Assembly (NCBI RefSeq): GCF_037055355.1
Contig: NZ_CP146350.1
Coordinates: 2,193,001 to 2,257,000 of the forward strand
Source: Streptomyces sp. DG1A-41
GTDB lineage: Bacteria > Actinomycetota > Actinomycetes > Streptomycetales > Streptomycetaceae
Direction of reading: 5' to 3'
DNA length: 64,000 nt
Part shown: piece by piece, positions 28,501-36,171 of the stretch
Numbering within the stretch: position 1 is the stretch's first letter
Layout: each line of letters opens with the position of its first letter
Notes under the pieces: model-generated
What the model saw: only the letters and a program-made list of their open reading frames with translations
Database searches by the model: none
What the model was told of the DNA's origin: nothing
Program-made: the position numbers and the translations under genes

Positions 28501-29083
28501 CGTGGTCCATCAGCTCCAGGAAGTAGCGGTCCTTGCCGAAGATGTCCTGGTAGTCGGCGGCGGCCTTCAGGGCCTCGTCGAAGTGGCCGAGGCGCAGCCG
28601 GGTCTGGACCTCGCCGGAGGGGCAGCCGGTGGAGGCGACGATGCCCTCGGACCACTTGGCGATGGTCTCCTTGTCCATCCGGGGCCACTTCTGGAGCCAG
28701 CCCTCGGCATAGGCGTCCGAGGAGAGCCGGAAGAGGTTGTGCAGGCCGGTCTTGTTCACGGCCCACATCGTCTTGTGGGTGTAACCACCGGAACCGGAGA
28801 CGTCGTCCCGCTTCTGGTGCGGCTGGCCCCACTGGATCTTGCGCTTGTTACGGCGCGACTCGGGCGCGACATACGCCTCGATGCCGATGATCGGGGTGAC
28901 CCCGGCCTTCTGCGCGGAGTGGAAGAAGTCGTACGCCCCGTGGAGGTTGCCGTGGTCGGACATGGCGATGTGCGTCATGCCCATCTCGTTGCACGCGTTG
29001 AACATGTCCTTCAGCCGCGCGGCACCGTCCAGCAGCGAGTACTGGGTGTGGACGTGCAGGTGCGTGAACGGCGGCTTTGACAC
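25544..29083 (-). CDS. dnaE: DNA polymerase III alpha subunit
   Basis: A 1179-residue replicative polymerase of the DnaE1 class. The PHP domain opens the protein (HLHVHTQYSLLDG, 8-20, and SDHGNLHG). The palm shows GPGRGSAAGS and the catalytic PDVDIDFDE; later FQFDGGPM, the finger/tau-binding parts and an OB-fold (VTIGGIISGLQRK) near the C-terminus are seen. The GTG start at 29083 is preceded by GGAGG 10 nt upstream and gives VSKPPFTHLHVH; the longer upstream start is rejected. The gene is complete and unfused. It appears monocistronic, ended by the terminator at 25479-25510. Confidence 0.97.
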   Translation of the reverse strand: MSKPPFTHLHVHTQYSLLDGAARLKDMFNACNEMGMTHIAMSDHGNLHGAYDFFHSAQKAGVTPIIGIEAYVAPESRRNKRKIQWGQPHQKRDDVSGSGGYTHKTMWAVNKTGLHNLFRLSSDAYAEGWLQKWPRMDKETIAKWSEGIVASTGCPSGEVQTRLRLGHFDEALKAAADYQDIFGKDRYFLELMDHGIEIEHRVRDGLLEIGRKLGIPPLVTNDSHYTYAHEASAHDALLCIQTGKNLSDPDRFKFDGTGYYLKSTDEMYAIDSSDAWQEGCSNTRLIAEMVDTTGMFEKRDLMPKFDIPEGYTEVSWFREETLRGMHRRFPDGIPDDRMKQVEYEMDTIISMGFPGYFLVVADFIMWAKKQGIAVGPGRGSAAGSIVAYALGITDLDPIPHGLIFERFLNPERISMPDVDIDFDERRRVEVIRYVTEKYGADKVAMIGTYGTIKAKNAIKDSARVLGYPYAMGDRLTKAMPADVLGKGINLDGITNPEHPRYSEAGEIRAMYENEPDVKKVIDTAKGVEGLVRQMGVHAAGVIMSSETITDHVPVWVRHTDGVTITQWDYPSCESLGLLKMDFLGLRNLTIMDDAVKMVKSNKGIDIDLLSLPLDDPTTFELLQRGDTLGVFQFDGGPMRSLLRLMKPDNFEDISAVSALYRPGPMGMNSHTNYALRKNGQQEITPIHPELEEPLKEVLDVTYGLIVYQEQVQKAAQIIAGYSLGEADILRRVMGKKKPEELAKNFVLFQEGARKKGYSDEAIQALWDVLVPFAGYAFNKAHSAAYGLVSYWTAYLKANHPAEYMAALLTSVKDDKDKSAVYLNECRRMGIKVLPPDVNESMSNFAAQGDDVILFGLSAVRNVGTNVVESIIRCRKAKGKYTSFPDYLDKVDAVVCNKRTTESLIKAGAFDAMGHTRKGLTAQYEPMIDNVVAVKRKEAEGQFDLFGGMGEDDSSEPGFGLDVEFTTEEWDKTYLLAQEREMLGLYVSDHPLFGLEHILSDKADAGISQLTGGEHADGAVVTIGGIISGLQRKMTKQGNAWAIATVEDLAGSIECMFFPATYQLVSTQLVEDAVVFVKGRLDKREDVPRLVAMELQVPDLSNAGTNAPVILTIPATRVTPPLVSRLGEVLSHHKGDSEVRIKLQGPTKTTVLRLDRHRVKPDPALFGDLKVLLGPSCLAG

Positions 29084-29299
29084 GGCTGCGGCCTCCAGAG
29101 AAAACATACGTCGAATGGGGCCCGACAGGCTGCGGACAGTCTGGGGGACAGCGTCGAAGTCTATGCCTCGCCACCGACACTCGGGGGGCTGACCCGCGTA
29201 CCTTCATGCGGGGGTCGCGGGCACTCCCGCGGACCGCCGCACGTTAGGAAGTGGGCGGACCTGCCGTCCCCAGACGTATGCACCAGGAGGCACCCAGCG

Positions 29300-30625
29300 A
29301 TGTCGTTCCCGCAGCTCGACGACGAGCACCGCGGTGAGGAGATCCTCGCCGTCTTCGACACCGCCTTCGGCGAGCTCCTGGCCGCCGACCCGGCCGCGTT
29401 CCGCGTGAAGTTCCGGAAGATGGCGGCCTCGGCCTTCGCGTTCTACCGGGGCACGGCGTGCCTCTTCTACCACGATCTGGATCAAGAAAAGCGGGGCGGG
29501 CCGTTCCTGGACGAGCGCACCTCGCGCGTGTGGATCCACGGCGACCTGCACGCGGAGAACTTCGGCACGTACATGGACGCCAACGGCCGCCTGATCTTCA
29601 ACGTCAACGACTTCGACGAGGCGTACGTCGGCCCCTTCACCTGGGACCTGAAGCGCTTCGCCGCCTCCATCGCCCTCATCGGGTACGCGAAGGCACTCAG
29701 CGACGAGCAGATCTCCGAGCTGGTGACGATCTACGCGGTCGCGTACCGCGAGCGGATCCACGCCCTGGCCACCGGCGCCAAGAGCGACGAGGTGCCGCCG
29801 TTCACGCTGGACACCGCGCAGGGCCCGCTGCTGGACGCGCTGCGTGACGCCCGGTCGCTGACCCGGTTCGGGCTGCTGGAGTCGATGACGGAGATCCGAG
29901 ACTTCGAGCGCCGCTTCGCGCCGGGCGGCGGCTCGGTGGAGCTGGACGCGGCCACGCGCTACAAGGTCCTCGCCGCCTTCGACGGCTATCTGGAGACGCT
30001 GCCGGACAGTTCGCTGGCCCGCCCGGACTCCTACCGCGTGAAGGACGTCGTCGGCCGGCGCGGCATCGGCATCGGCTCGGCGGGGCTGCCCTCGTACAAC
30101 ATCCTCCTGGAGGGCCACAGCGACGCCCTGGAGAACGACGTGGTGATCTACATCAAGCAGGCCCAGACCCCGGCCGTCTCCCGGCACATCACGGACCAGA
30201 CGATCCGCGACTACTTCCAGCACGAGGGGCACCGCACGGTCATCTCCCAGCGCGCCCTCCAGGCGCACGCCGACCCGTGGCTGGGCTGGACGGAGCTGGA
30301 CGGCGCGGGCCAGCTGGTCGCCGAGATCTCGCCGTACGCGGTGGATCTCGACTGGGGCGACATCGACGACGCGGAGGAGATCGCCCAGGTGGTCGCCGAC
30401 CTCGGCCGGGCCACGGCCACGATGCACTCGGCGGCGGACGACCAGTCCGGTGAGTCCCTGGTGCCGTTCTCCACGGAGCGGGCCATCGACGCGGCGATCG
30501 CGGCCGACGAGGAGGGCTTCGCCCCGCTGCTGATCGACTTCGCGCACAGCTACGGCGCACGCGCGCGTGCCGACCACCAGACCTTCGTGGACCTGTTCCG
30601 CAACGGCCGGATCCCGGGTCTGTAA
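29300..30625 (+). CDS. DUF2252 family protein
   Basis: A 441-residue cytoplasmic protein. The motifs HGDLHAENFG (80-89) and NDFDEAYVGPFTWDLKR (103-119) recall the catalytic HGD and metal-binding DFD of aminoglycoside-phosphotransferase-like kinases, and define DUF2252. The function is not established; a kinase-like activity is inference. ATG 29300 has an AGGAGG site with 9-nt spacing. The gene is divergent from dnaE. Confidence 0.85.
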   Translation: MSFPQLDDEHRGEEILAVFDTAFGELLAADPAAFRVKFRKMAASAFAFYRGTACLFYHDLDQEKRGGPFLDERTSRVWIHGDLHAENFGTYMDANGRLIFNVNDFDEAYVGPFTWDLKRFAASIALIGYAKALSDEQISELVTIYAVAYRERIHALATGAKSDEVPPFTLDTAQGPLLDALRDARSLTRFGLLESMTEIRDFERRFAPGGGSVELDAATRYKVLAAFDGYLETLPDSSLARPDSYRVKDVVGRRGIGIGSAGLPSYNILLEGHSDALENDVVIYIKQAQTPAVSRHITDQTIRDYFQHEGHRTVISQRALQAHADPWLGWTELDGAGQLVAEISPYAVDLDWGDIDDAEEIAQVVADLGRATATMHSAADDQSGESLVPFSTERAIDAAIAADEEGFAPLLIDFAHSYGARARADHQTFVDLFRNGRIPGL

Positions 30626-30707
30626 GCCGGGGCTTTGGCCATCCGCTCTCTCACAGGCATCCTTTAGGGGTCCCTTACAGGCCCCCGTGACAGACTCTCC
30701 TTTCGCT

Positions 30708-31403
30708 ATGGACATATCCGGGATCCAGCTCAGAGCCGTACGCGCGGCGCTGTTCACGGCCGTGGTCGTGACGCTCGGCACCGCGTCGCACGTGCTGCTG
30801 TCCCGGGTCCCGCTCCCGCTGGGCGCGGTGGCCGCGGTCGCCGCCGCCGTGTTCGTGATCGCGTACGCCCTGGCGGGCCGCGAGCGCTCCTTCGGGCGAA
30901 TCGCGGCCCTGCTGATCCCGCTGGAACTGGCCGCCGACACGGTGTTCACCACCGGACAGCACGCCTGTTACGGCCGGTCGGGCGGCCCGGTCGCCGGCCC
31001 GCTGCGGTCGGTCGGCCTGGACGTGCTGTGCGGGGGCGGTGAGATCGGCACGCCGCTGGCCCGGATGGCCGGGGCCACCGGCACCGAACGGCTCGCGGTC
31101 GCGGTCGCGCATGCCGACCCGGCCACCGCCTGGCTGCTGCTCGGCGCGCACGTCGGCGTGGGACTGGCCGCCGCCGTCTGGCTGCGGCGGGGCGAGCGGG
31201 CCCTGGCGCAGCTGCTGCGGGCGGTGGCTGCGAGCACGTTCCGTCCGTTGCTGCTGGCGGTCGCCGCGGTGGCGGTGGCGCGGACGCCGGCCGGGGCCCG
31301 CCTGCCGGCGCGAGCGGCGGACCGTACGCCCACCGCCCGCGACCGGATCCTCACGTACTCCCTGGGACGGCGTGGACCGCCGTGCTCGCCCGCCTTCGTG
31401 TGA
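30708..31403 (+). CDS. Integral membrane protein of unknown function
   Basis: A 231-residue protein with about four to five hydrophobic helices (about 10-30, 35-55, 60-80, 140-160, 172-190) and an Arg/Pro-rich cytoplasmic tail. Residues around 75-115 contain TTGQHACYG and DVLCGGGE with two cysteines that could form an extracytoplasmic disulphide; the DsbA-like protein gene lies directly downstream. An in-frame GTG at 30687 is an alternative start. Neither start has a good ribosome-binding site. I recognise no family. Confidence 0.65.
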   Translation: MDISGIQLRAVRAALFTAVVVTLGTASHVLLSRVPLPLGAVAAVAAAVFVIAYALAGRERSFGRIAALLIPLELAADTVFTTGQHACYGRSGGPVAGPLRSVGLDVLCGGGEIGTPLARMAGATGTERLAVAVAHADPATAWLLLGAHVGVGLAAAVWLRRGERALAQLLRAVAASTFRPLLLAVAAVAVARTPAGARLPARAADRTPTARDRILTYSLGRRGPPCSPAFV

Positions 31404-31442
31404 GGCACCTTTCGAGCACCGGCAGTCCCCCTTACGTACTTC

Positions 31443-31459
31443 CGCACACGACGTGTGCG
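31443..31459. promoter_or_regulatory. Perfect 17-bp palindrome upstream of dsbA-like gene
   Basis: CGCACACG-A-CGTGTGCG, with 8-bp arms around a single central base, 23 nt before ATG 31483. It may be a repressor operator in the promoter or leader, or a small RNA hairpin. Confidence 0.45.
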
Positions 31460-31482
31460 CGTCCCCGACGGAGAACATCACC

Positions 31483-32301
31483 ATGAGCAAGCGGAACAGC
31501 CAGGCGGAGAAGACGGCGGCCCGTGAGCGGCTGCGCATCGAGCGCGAGCGCGAGGCGAAGCGGGCGAAGGCCAAGCGGCAGATCATCGTCGCCGCCTCCA
31601 TCGTCGGCGTCCTGGCGATAGCCGGCGGCATCGGCTACGCGGTCGTCCAGGCCAACAAGCCCACGTACTGGGAGGCCCAGAAGGACGCCAAGGTCGTCGC
31701 CCCGGCCAACACCACGGGTGCCAAGGGCACCACGGTCGTCATCGGCAAGGACTCGGCCAAGAAGACCCTGAAGATCTACGAGGACCCGCGCTGCCCCGTG
31801 TGCGCCCAGTTCGAACAGACCGTCGGTCCGACCGTGAAGAAGGACATCGACGACGGCAAGTTCAAGATGCAGTTCATCGGCGCCACCTTCATCGACAACA
31901 AGGACAACGGTGAGGGCTCCAAGAACGCGCTGAGCGCCCTGGGCGCCGCGCTGAACGTCAGCCCCGAGGCGTTCCTCGACTACAAGGCCGCGCTGTACTC
32001 GGCGAAGTACCACCCGGACGAGACGACCGACGAGTTCAAGAACGACAGCTACCTCATCAAGGTCGCGAACTCCGTCCCCGAGCTGAAGAACAACAAGAAG
32101 TTCCAGGACGCGGTCGAGAAGGGCACCTACGACGCCTGGGCGATGGCCATGTCGAAGACCTTCGACGACAACAAGGACGGCGTGCAGGGCACCCCGGGCT
32201 TCGTCATGGACGGCAAGCAGCTCACCGCCGACAGCCAGGGCACGCCGCTGATGACGGTGGCCGACTTCAACCGGGTGGTTGGCGAGGCCCTCAAGAAGTG
32301 A
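31483..32301 (+). CDS. Membrane-anchored DsbA-like thioredoxin-fold protein
   Basis: A 272-residue protein with a charged coil-like N-terminus (1-32), one transmembrane helix (about 33-56) and an exported thioredoxin domain with CPVC (104-107). The cis-Pro loop is QGTPGFV. The layout matches the protein at 2469-3245 (CPAC), so the two are likely paralogues with perhaps different redox partners. ATG 31483 follows GGAG. It lies downstream of a Cys-containing membrane protein gene and a palindromic site, and ends at a strong terminator. Confidence 0.88.
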   Translation: MSKRNSQAEKTAARERLRIEREREAKRAKAKRQIIVAASIVGVLAIAGGIGYAVVQANKPTYWEAQKDAKVVAPANTTGAKGTTVVIGKDSAKKTLKIYEDPRCPVCAQFEQTVGPTVKKDIDDGKFKMQFIGATFIDNKDNGEGSKNALSALGAALNVSPEAFLDYKAALYSAKYHPDETTDEFKNDSYLIKVANSVPELKNNKKFQDAVEKGTYDAWAMAMSKTFDDNKDGVQGTPGFVMDGKQLTADSQGTPLMTVADFNRVVGEALKK

Positions 32302-32330
32302 CGGCGGGTCCGGGACCGGCCACCACGTGA

Positions 32331-32363
32331 AGAGCGGGCGAACTTCGGGAGTTCGCCCGCTCT
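32331..32363 (+). terminator. Strong terminator after the DsbA-like gene
   Basis: A perfect 13-bp stem AGAGCGGGCGAAC (32331-32343) and GTTCGCCCGCTCT (32351-32363) with a 7-nt loop, between two genes on the same strand. Confidence 0.85.
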
Positions 32364-32372
32364 GGTGCGTAC

Positions 32373-32390
32373 CGATCAGTAACCTGATCG
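32373..32390. promoter_or_regulatory. Dyad CGATCAG-N4-CTGATCG before phoD
   Basis: A perfect 7-bp inverted repeat ending 3 nt before the chosen phoD GTG. It may be an operator or a hairpin covering the start. No clear PHO-box direct repeats (GTTCACC-like) are seen in this gap. Confidence 0.35.
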
Positions 32391-32393
32391 TCC

Positions 32394-34064
32394 GTGACCA
32401 GTCGATACAGATCATCGAAACCGTCAGAGGACCTCAACTCCCTCACCCCGCGCCGCCGTACGGTCGTCAAGGCCGCGGCGGCGACCGCTGTCCTGGCCGG
32501 GCCGCTGGCAGCGACCCTGCCCGCGCGCGCCGTCGACCAGGCCCCCGCGTTTCTGCACGGCGTGGCCTCCGGTGACCCCCTGCCGGACGGCGTCCTGCTG
32601 TGGACCCGTGTGACCCCCGTACCGGAGGCGATGCCCGGCTCCGGGCTCGGCCCGGACACCGAGGTGAGCTGGGTCGTCGCCAGGGACAAGGCGTTCAGAA
32701 CCGTCGTCACCAAGGGCTCCACCACCGCGACGGCCGCCTCCGACCACACCGTGAAGGCCGACATCCGCGGCCTGGAACCGGCCACCGACTACTGGTTCCG
32801 CTTCTCCGCCGGCGGCACCGACTCCCCCGCCGCCCGCACCCGCACCGCCCCCGCGGCCGACGCGCCCGTCACCAACCTCCGCTTCGGCGTGGTCTCCTGC
32901 GCCAACTGGGAGGCCGGCTGGTTCTCCTCGTACCGCCATCTCGCGGCCCGCGGCGACCTGGACGCCTGGCTGCACCTGGGCGACTACATCTACGAGTACG
33001 GCACCGGCGAGTACGGCACCCGCGGCACGGTCGTCCGCCCGCACGCCCCGGCCCACGAGATCCTCACCCTCGCCGACTACCGCGCCCGGCACGCGCGCTA
33101 CAAGACCGACCCGGACCTCCAGGCGCTGCACGCGGCGGCCCCGGTCGTGGCGATCTGGGACGACCACGAGTTCGCCAACGACGCCTGGTCGGGCGGCGCC
33201 GAGAACCACGCGGAGGGCGCCGAGGGCACCTGGTCCGCCCGCCAGGCCGCAGCCAGGCAGGCCTACTTCGAGTGGATGCCGGTGCGCCCGGCGATCGCGG
33301 GCACCACCTATCGCCGGCTGCGCTTCGGCAAGCTGGCCGACCTCTCGCTGCTGGACCTGCGCTCCTTCCGCTCACAGCAGGTCAGGGTCGGCGACGGTGG
33401 GGTCGACGACCCGGACCGCACGCTCACCGGCCGCGCCCAGCTCGACTGGCTCAAGGCGGGCCTGAAGGCGTCCGACACCACCTGGCGGCTGGTCGGGAAC
33501 TCCGTGATGGTCTCGCCGTTCGCGATCGGCTCGCTCTCCGCCGATGTGCTGAAGCCCCTCGCCAAGTTGCTGGGCCTGCCGCAGGAGGGCCTCGCCCTCA
33601 ACACCGACCAGTGGGACGGCTACACCGACGACCGGCGCGAACTCCTCGCCCACCTGCGCGCGAACGCGATCCGCAACACGGTGTTCCTCACCGGCGACAT
33701 CCACATGGCCTGGGCCAACGACGTGCCGGTGGACGCAGGTACGTACCCGCTGTCCCCGTCGGCCGCCACGGAGTTCGTCGTCACCTCGGTCACCTCGGAC
33801 AACCTCGACGACCTCGTCAAGGTCCCCGAGGGCACGGTCTCCGCGGTCGCCGCGCCCGTGATCCGCGCCGCCAACCGCCACGTCCACTGGGTCGACACCG
33901 ACCGCCACGGCTACGGCGTCCTGGACATCACGGCCGAGCGGGCGCAGATGGACTACTACGTCCTGTCCGACCGCACGAAGCGCGACGCCACCGCCACGTG
34001 GGCCCGCTCGTACCGCACGCGCAGCGCCACGCAGAAGATGGAGCGCGTCCACGACCCGGTGTAA
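32394..34064 (+). CDS. phoD: PhoD-family alkaline phosphatase, Tat-exported
   Basis: A 556-residue secreted metallophosphatase. A twin-arginine signal (RRRTVV at 20-25, hydrophobic 26-41, ARA cleavage site at 44-46) directs Tat export. The mature part has the N-terminal PhoD domain and the catalytic core with [33 protein letters not shown] and TGDIHMAW, which carry the Fe/Ca-binding residues. It hydrolyses phosphomono- and diesters, probably under phosphate limitation. GTG 32394 has no ribosome-binding site; a start a few codons later is possible, but the twin-Arg signal would remain. Confidence 0.93.
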   Translation: MTSRYRSSKPSEDLNSLTPRRRTVVKAAAATAVLAGPLAATLPARAVDQAPAFLHGVASGDPLPDGVLLWTRVTPVPEAMPGSGLGPDTEVSWVVARDKAFRTVVTKGSTTATAASDHTVKADIRGLEPATDYWFRFSAGGTDSPAARTRTAPAADAPVTNLRFGVVSCANWEAGWFSSYRHLAARGDLDAWLHLGDYIYEYGTGEYGTRGTVVRPHAPAHEILTLADYRARHARYKTDPDLQALHAAAPVVAIWDDHEFANDAWSGGAENHAEGAEGTWSARQAAARQAYFEWMPVRPAIAGTTYRRLRFGKLADLSLLDLRSFRSQQVRVGDGGVDDPDRTLTGRAQLDWLKAGLKASDTTWRLVGNSVMVSPFAIGSLSADVLKPLAKLLGLPQEGLALNTDQWDGYTDDRRELLAHLRANAIRNTVFLTGDIHMAWANDVPVDAGTYPLSPSAATEFVVTSVTSDNLDDLVKVPEGTVSAVAAPVIRAANRHVHWVDTDRHGYGVLDITAERAQMDYYVLSDRTKRDATATWARSYRTRSATQKMERVHDPV

Positions 34065-34267
34065 CCACCGTCGCGACTGCGTGCCCGGACGGGCAACCCC
34101 ATGCGGACAGCCACGTGGAACCGCGGGGCACGACCCTGCGGATCGCGTGCTCGACCACCGCCGCTCCGTCGGGGAACGTCTGGTGCCGGATCTACGACTC
34201 CCAGCCGGTGGGCTGGGTCTGGTCCGGGCACTTCGCGTCGCTGGTCCCTCCTCCGAAGAAGTGCTGA
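34064..34267 (+). pseudogene. Remnant of a small secreted SH3-like protein
   Basis: The frame directly after phoD is open to TGA at 34265-34267 and reads ADSHVEPRGTTLRIACSTT and then GNVWCRIYDSQPVGWVWSG, the C-terminal half of a bacterial SH3-like domain as found in small exported Streptomyces proteins. It has four cysteines. No ATG/GTG with a ribosome-binding site or signal peptide precedes it; the only in-frame start, GTG 34115, would give 50 residues without export signal. It is best explained as the decayed tail of a gene whose 5' part is lost, perhaps by the deletion that brought phoD next to it. Confidence 0.5.
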
Positions 34268-34310
34268 CGACCTCCTGGAGGGGCTCGCTCCCACTTCTGG
34301 AGGGGCTCGC

Positions 34311-34880
34311 CTAGAGGCTCTCGAGGAAGCCGAGCGCCACCCGCCAGGTGGCCTCGGCGGCCTCCTCGTCGTAGTCCGGCAGGTCCGGGTCGGTGTAGAG
34401 ATGACCGGCCCCGGCATACCGGTACACCTCGACGTCGGCGCCGGTCCGGCCCATCTGGAGGTACCAGGCGCTGAGCCAGTCGTCCGTCTCGAACGGGTCC
34501 GGCTCCGCCACGTGCAGCTGGACCGGCAGGTCCTCCGCCGTGACGTCCGGCGCGATGTCCGACGTGCCGTGCAGGAGCAGCAGCCCGCGCGCCTTGTCGT
34601 CGCCCAGGGCGAGGGTCTGCGCGATGGAGGCGCCGAGCGAGAACCCGGCATACACCAGCCCGCGCTCGGAGTAGGGCGCGGCGGCCAGCACGGCCCGCTT
34701 CAGCAGCTCCTCCTTGCCGATCTTCTCCTTGTGCTCCATGCCCTCCTCGACCGTGTCGAACGTGCGTCCCTCGAAGAGGTCGGGCGTCCACACCTCGTGT
34801 CCGGCCGCGCGCAGCCGGTCGGCGGCCTGGAGCACCGCGGGCCGCAGCCCATGGCTCGAGTGAAAGAGCATGATGTTCAT
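34311..34880 (-). CDS. Dienelactone hydrolase-like alpha/beta hydrolase
   Basis: A 189-residue alpha/beta hydrolase of the DLH family. The nucleophile elbow is GFSLG (79-83), with Ser81 in place of the Cys of classical dienelactone hydrolases. The acid is probably D128 (AEPDPF) and the base H160 (YAGAGHLYTD). The protein is somewhat shorter than typical DLH. The substrate is unknown. It is divergent from the MscS gene. Confidence 0.85.
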   Translation of the reverse strand: MNIMLFHSSHGLRPAVLQAADRLRAAGHEVWTPDLFEGRTFDTVEEGMEHKEKIGKEELLKRAVLAAAPYSERGLVYAGFSLGASIAQTLALGDDKARGLLLLHGTSDIAPDVTAEDLPVQLHVAEPDPFETDDWLSAWYLQMGRTGADVEVYRYAGAGHLYTDPDLPDYDEEAAEATWRVALGFLESL

Positions 34881-34973
34881 GAGGCCATGGTGCCAGCCAG
34901 GAGTGACAAGCCGAGATCACGGCACTACCCAGGACGCCGTCGAAGTCACATGTTCATGCCCCCAGGAGCCGGT

Positions 34974-34979
34974 TAGGTT
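34974..34979 (+). promoter_or_regulatory. Putative -10 box (TAGGTT), leaderless start
   Basis: TAGGTT ends 7 nt before ATG 34987 and no ribosome-binding site is present. This fits leaderless initiation; the -35 element is unclear. Confidence 0.35.
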
Positions 34980-34986
34980 CGGGGGC

Positions 34987-36111
34987 ATGGAGAACCTGCT
35001 GCGACCGCTGATCGTGGTCGGTGGCTCGGTCGTGCTCACGCTGGTGATCGGCTGGGCCACCGACTTCCTGCTGCGCAAGGCCGACGAACGGCACCACGAG
35101 ACCCCGCTGTGGGGGCTGCTCCGCCGCGGCCGCATCCCCTACCAGCTCGTCCTCTTCGCGGCCCTGCTGAGAGGGTCGTACGACGAGGCACAACTGCTGG
35201 ACAGCCGCGATGAGGGCATCGGCCGGGCGCTGACCCTGGTTTTGATCGGGTCGGCCGCCTGGCTGGTGATCCGTATGGCGGCGGCGATCGTCGAGACGTC
35301 CTACACCCGGTACGCCAATGCCCGGGCCCACCGCGACCCGGCCAGGGTCCGCCGGGTGCGCACCCAGGTGACGCTGATCATGCGGGTGGTGTCCGCGATC
35401 GTCGGCGTGGTGGCAGCGGCGAGCATGCTGCTGACCTTCCCGGCGTTCCGCGCGGCGGGTGCCTCGCTGCTGGCCTCGGCCGGCATCCTCGGCATCGTCG
35501 CCGGTGTCGCCGCCCAGTCCACGCTGAGCAACATGTTCGCGGGGTTCCAGATCGCCTTCGGCGACATGGTGCGCATCGGGGACACCGTCGTCGTGGACGG
35601 CGAGTGGGGCACGGTCGAGGAGATCACGCTGACGTTCCTGACCGTGCGCACCTGGGACGAGCGGCGGATCACCATGCCGGTGTCGTACTTCACGTCCAAG
35701 CCGTTCGAGAACTGGTCGCGCGGCACGCCACAGATGACCGGCACCGTCTTCTGGCACGTCGATCACACGGCACCCGTGGACGCGATGCGCGAGAAGCTCC
35801 GCGACCTCCTGCGCGAGTGCCCTGCCTGGGACGGCCGCGCCTACGACCTGTCCGTCACGGACACCACCCCGAACACCATGCAGGTACGGGCCCTGGTGAC
35901 CGCCAAGGACGCGGACGACATCTGGACGGTGCGGGTCGCGGTCCGCGAGCAGATGGTCCGCTGGCTGGCCGACGAGCATCCGTACGCCCTGCCCCGGGTC
36001 AACACGGCGGACGCGATCCTGCCCCCGTCCCAGAACGGCCACCGCCCGTCCCAGGACGGCGTCCCGCACCAGCAGCGCCGCTTCCACGGCTCGGCGAGGC
36101 CGGAACGCTGA
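34987..36111 (+). CDS. MscS-family mechanosensitive ion channel
   Basis: A 374-residue protein with four hydrophobic helices in the first ~190 residues. The pore-helix and beta-domain signature AGILGIVAGVAAQ-TLSNMFAG (about 160-180) and IGDTVVVDGEWGTVEEITLTFL-type segment are characteristic. The C-terminal tail is polar, with a repeated SQNG/SQDG pattern. It would release solutes on hypo-osmotic shock. Translation probably starts on a leaderless mRNA at 34987. Confidence 0.92.
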   Translation: MENLLRPLIVVGGSVVLTLVIGWATDFLLRKADERHHETPLWGLLRRGRIPYQLVLFAALLRGSYDEAQLLDSRDEGIGRALTLVLIGSAAWLVIRMAAAIVETSYTRYANARAHRDPARVRRVRTQVTLIMRVVSAIVGVVAAASMLLTFPAFRAAGASLLASAGILGIVAGVAAQSTLSNMFAGFQIAFGDMVRIGDTVVVDGEWGTVEEITLTFLTVRTWDERRITMPVSYFTSKPFENWSRGTPQMTGTVFWHVDHTAPVDAMREKLRDLLRECPAWDGRAYDLSVTDTTPNTMQVRALVTAKDADDIWTVRVAVREQMVRWLADEHPYALPRVNTADAILPPSQNGHRPSQDGVPHQQRRFHGSARPER

Positions 36112-36171
36112 CGAACAGGCAGACAGGCACAGGTGAACAGCTACGGGCGGGCCCACGGGACAGCCGACGAC

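Noticed and set aside
25616..29080. 1154-residue open frame antisense to dnaE
   Set aside because: A shadow of dnaE; composition is Val/Gly/Arg/Asp-rich without motifs.
34268..34310. 14-bp direct repeat CTGGAGGGGCTCGC on the hydrolase side of the SH3 fragment
   Set aside because: Too short and simple to signify a mobile element; it may only be local slippage.
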